Below, one piece after another: positions 63,197 through 64,000 of a DNA stretch of 64,000 nt. Below the pieces are notes generated by a model, which was given only the letters and a program-made list of their open reading frames with translations, was not told where the DNA came from and made no database searches. The stretch comes from Mesorhizobium prunaredense. Lineage in GTDB: Bacteria > Pseudomonadota > Alphaproteobacteria > Rhizobiales > Rhizobiaceae. Made by a program: the position numbers and the translations under genes. Positions within the stretch are counted from its first letter, which is position 1; the number at the start of each line of letters is the position of its first letter. Where the stretch lies: the NCBI RefSeq assembly GCF_900156895.1, contig NZ_FTPD01000034.1, forward strand, positions 1 through 64,000, read 5' to 3'.

Positions 63197-64000
63197 TCAG
63201 GGCTGCTGTATTGCCGCCAGCTTCCAGTCGCCACCGTTCTGGCGCGTGAAGGTCCACAGTTCGGTTGTTTCCGTCGGCCGATCGGCTTCGCCGGCGACGA
63301 TCTTGCTGGTGGCGCGATCACGCATCACGTCGAAAGACTCGTAGCGCAAAGCAGCCGTCGCGTAGTCGCGATCGTCTTCCCGCCAGCTCTCCGCAATATC
63401 GGCCTCCAGCAGGCTGACGTTCGACACCTCGTTCCTGATGCCGTTTTTGGCATTGTCGGCAAGTTCTTCGGACAGGTACGACACCATCTCGGGGGTCGCC
63501 AGCCGGCGCAAGCCAGCATGGTCTTCACGCCCGAACGCTTCCTGAACTTCGGTCAACCGCTGCTGGAATGTATCGAGATCGGCCGGCGTCATCGTAATTT
63601 GATCGTTAGCTGGAGCCGTCCGGCCAAAGCCAGACCCGATGCCTGGAATGGGGAAAGATGTGACGTTGTCCGCCTCGCGCTGGGCTGCCGCGTTTCGCCC
63701 AAAATTGCCCATGCCCCGCGGAACACCGGCCATGGCAGGCGCTTGGTTGCGTGCCGATTGCGACCGGAAAAAGCGGATGATCAGCATGATCGCGCCGCCG
63801 ATCAGCAATCCTTGCAGCAGCAGGCCCAACATGCCAGCCAGGCCGCCGAACCCCTGGCCCAAAAGAAGTCCGATCAGACCGCCGAGCAGCAGGCCGCGCA
63901 TCATCGAACCGCCGAGGCCGCTGAAGATCCCTGGTCGTTGGGCTGCCGGTGTCTGGCGGGCCGCATTGTTCGTTGCGGTGTTGGGCGTCATCGAGCGCTC
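63197..64000 (-). CDS. Tim44-like domain protein (partial at window edge)
   Basis: At least 264 residues are visible: Gly/Leu-rich hydrophobic segments (GLLLGGLIGLLLGQGFGGLA, GLLLQGLLIGGAIMLIIRFF), a linker, and a C-terminal Tim44-like domain (about residues 130-264; FQQRLTEVQEAFGREDHAGL, ATPEMVSYLSEELADN, ELWTFTRQNGGDWKLAAIQ). The frame is open to the window end without a stop. Family members usually start with a signal peptide, so the gene probably extends further. Tim44-domain proteins associate with the inner membrane; the bacterial role is unclear. Confidence 0.88.
   Translation of the reverse strand, partial: ERSMTPNTATNNAARQTPAAQRPGIFSGLGGSMMRGLLLGGLIGLLLGQGFGGLAGMLGLLLQGLLIGGAIMLIIRFFRSQSARNQAPAMAGVPRGMGNFGRNAAAQREADNVTSFPIPGIGSGFGRTAPANDQITMTPADLDTFQQRLTEVQEAFGREDHAGLRRLATPEMVSYLSEELADNAKNGIRNEVSNVSLLEADIAESWREDDRDYATAALRYESFDVMRDRATSKIVAGEADRPTETTELWTFTRQNGGDWKLAAIQQP

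Overview
The window is GC-rich chromosomal DNA from an alphaproteobacterium of the order Hyphomicrobiales, most likely Mesorhizobium or a close relative. The evidence is indirect: a GapR nucleoid protein, a 6S RNA gene next to 5-formyltetrahydrofolate cyclo-ligase, the rplU-rpmA / obgE-proB-proA-nadD / rsfS-rlmH-envC-ctpA-rppH order typical of rhizobia, an L21 protein with a C-terminal extension, and several families of short palindromic repeats of the kind scattered through Mesorhizobium genomes. No search could be run, so the genus is an inference.

Left part (1-13.4 kb): a TPR-protein fragment, a frameshifted DUF1304 membrane gene, an M32 carboxypeptidase, an ABC half-transporter, rpmE, a TetR regulator divergent from an NmrA-like reductase and a DUF1772 protein, a SelT/W/H-like protein with yebC, an ArsR regulator divergent from two AHSA1/SRPBCC proteins and a VOC protein, TerC, a YmdB-type phosphoesterase, 5-FCL and 6S RNA. 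13.4-19.6 kb: a MoxR ATPase and a CoxE-like VWA protein with an acetyltransferase between them, a zinc-ribbon metallo-beta-lactamase-fold protein, msrB, an ArsC-like phosphatase-fold protein, a DUF4268-like protein and gapR.

Middle part (19.7-42.5 kb) is catabolic: pyruvate carboxylase; a complete branched-chain-type amino-acid ABC transporter (binding protein, DUF6867, LivF, LivG, LivM, LivH); a trans-4-hydroxyproline operon (deaminase, D-hydroxyproline dehydrogenase, epimerase) with a divergent GntR regulator and TGATATATCA-type operators; two paralogous small secreted proteins; mmsA with a divergent LysR regulator; and dadA-alr for D-/L-alanine.

Right core (40.7-56.8 kb) carries the conserved housekeeping cluster rppH, divergent polysaccharide deacetylase, ctpA, envC, rlmH, rsfS, mscS, an MFS transporter, nadD, proA, proB, obgE, an endonuclease/phosphatase protein, a RimJ/L acetyltransferase, rpmA and rplU, ending at tRNA-Ser(CGA). 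Beyond the tRNA (56.8-63.1 kb) the sequence looks accessory: a secreted pentapeptide-repeat protein, small orphan ORFs, a decayed gene, a DUF1194 VWA protein, a transposase remnant and a Tat-exported hydrolase / cyclophilin-like / LysR group. A Tim44-domain protein runs off the right edge.

The most unusual signals are structural. Three unrelated genes (mmsA, ctpA, proB) carry tandem or direct duplications exactly at their 3' ends; a REPIN-like family occurs in three places; a second palindromic family abuts the stop codons of two genes, one copy having two further hairpins inserted in it; and a third palindromic element supplies the start codon and first 36 residues of the D-hydroxyproline dehydrogenase reading frame. 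I did not find a convincing new defence or CRISPR-like system.
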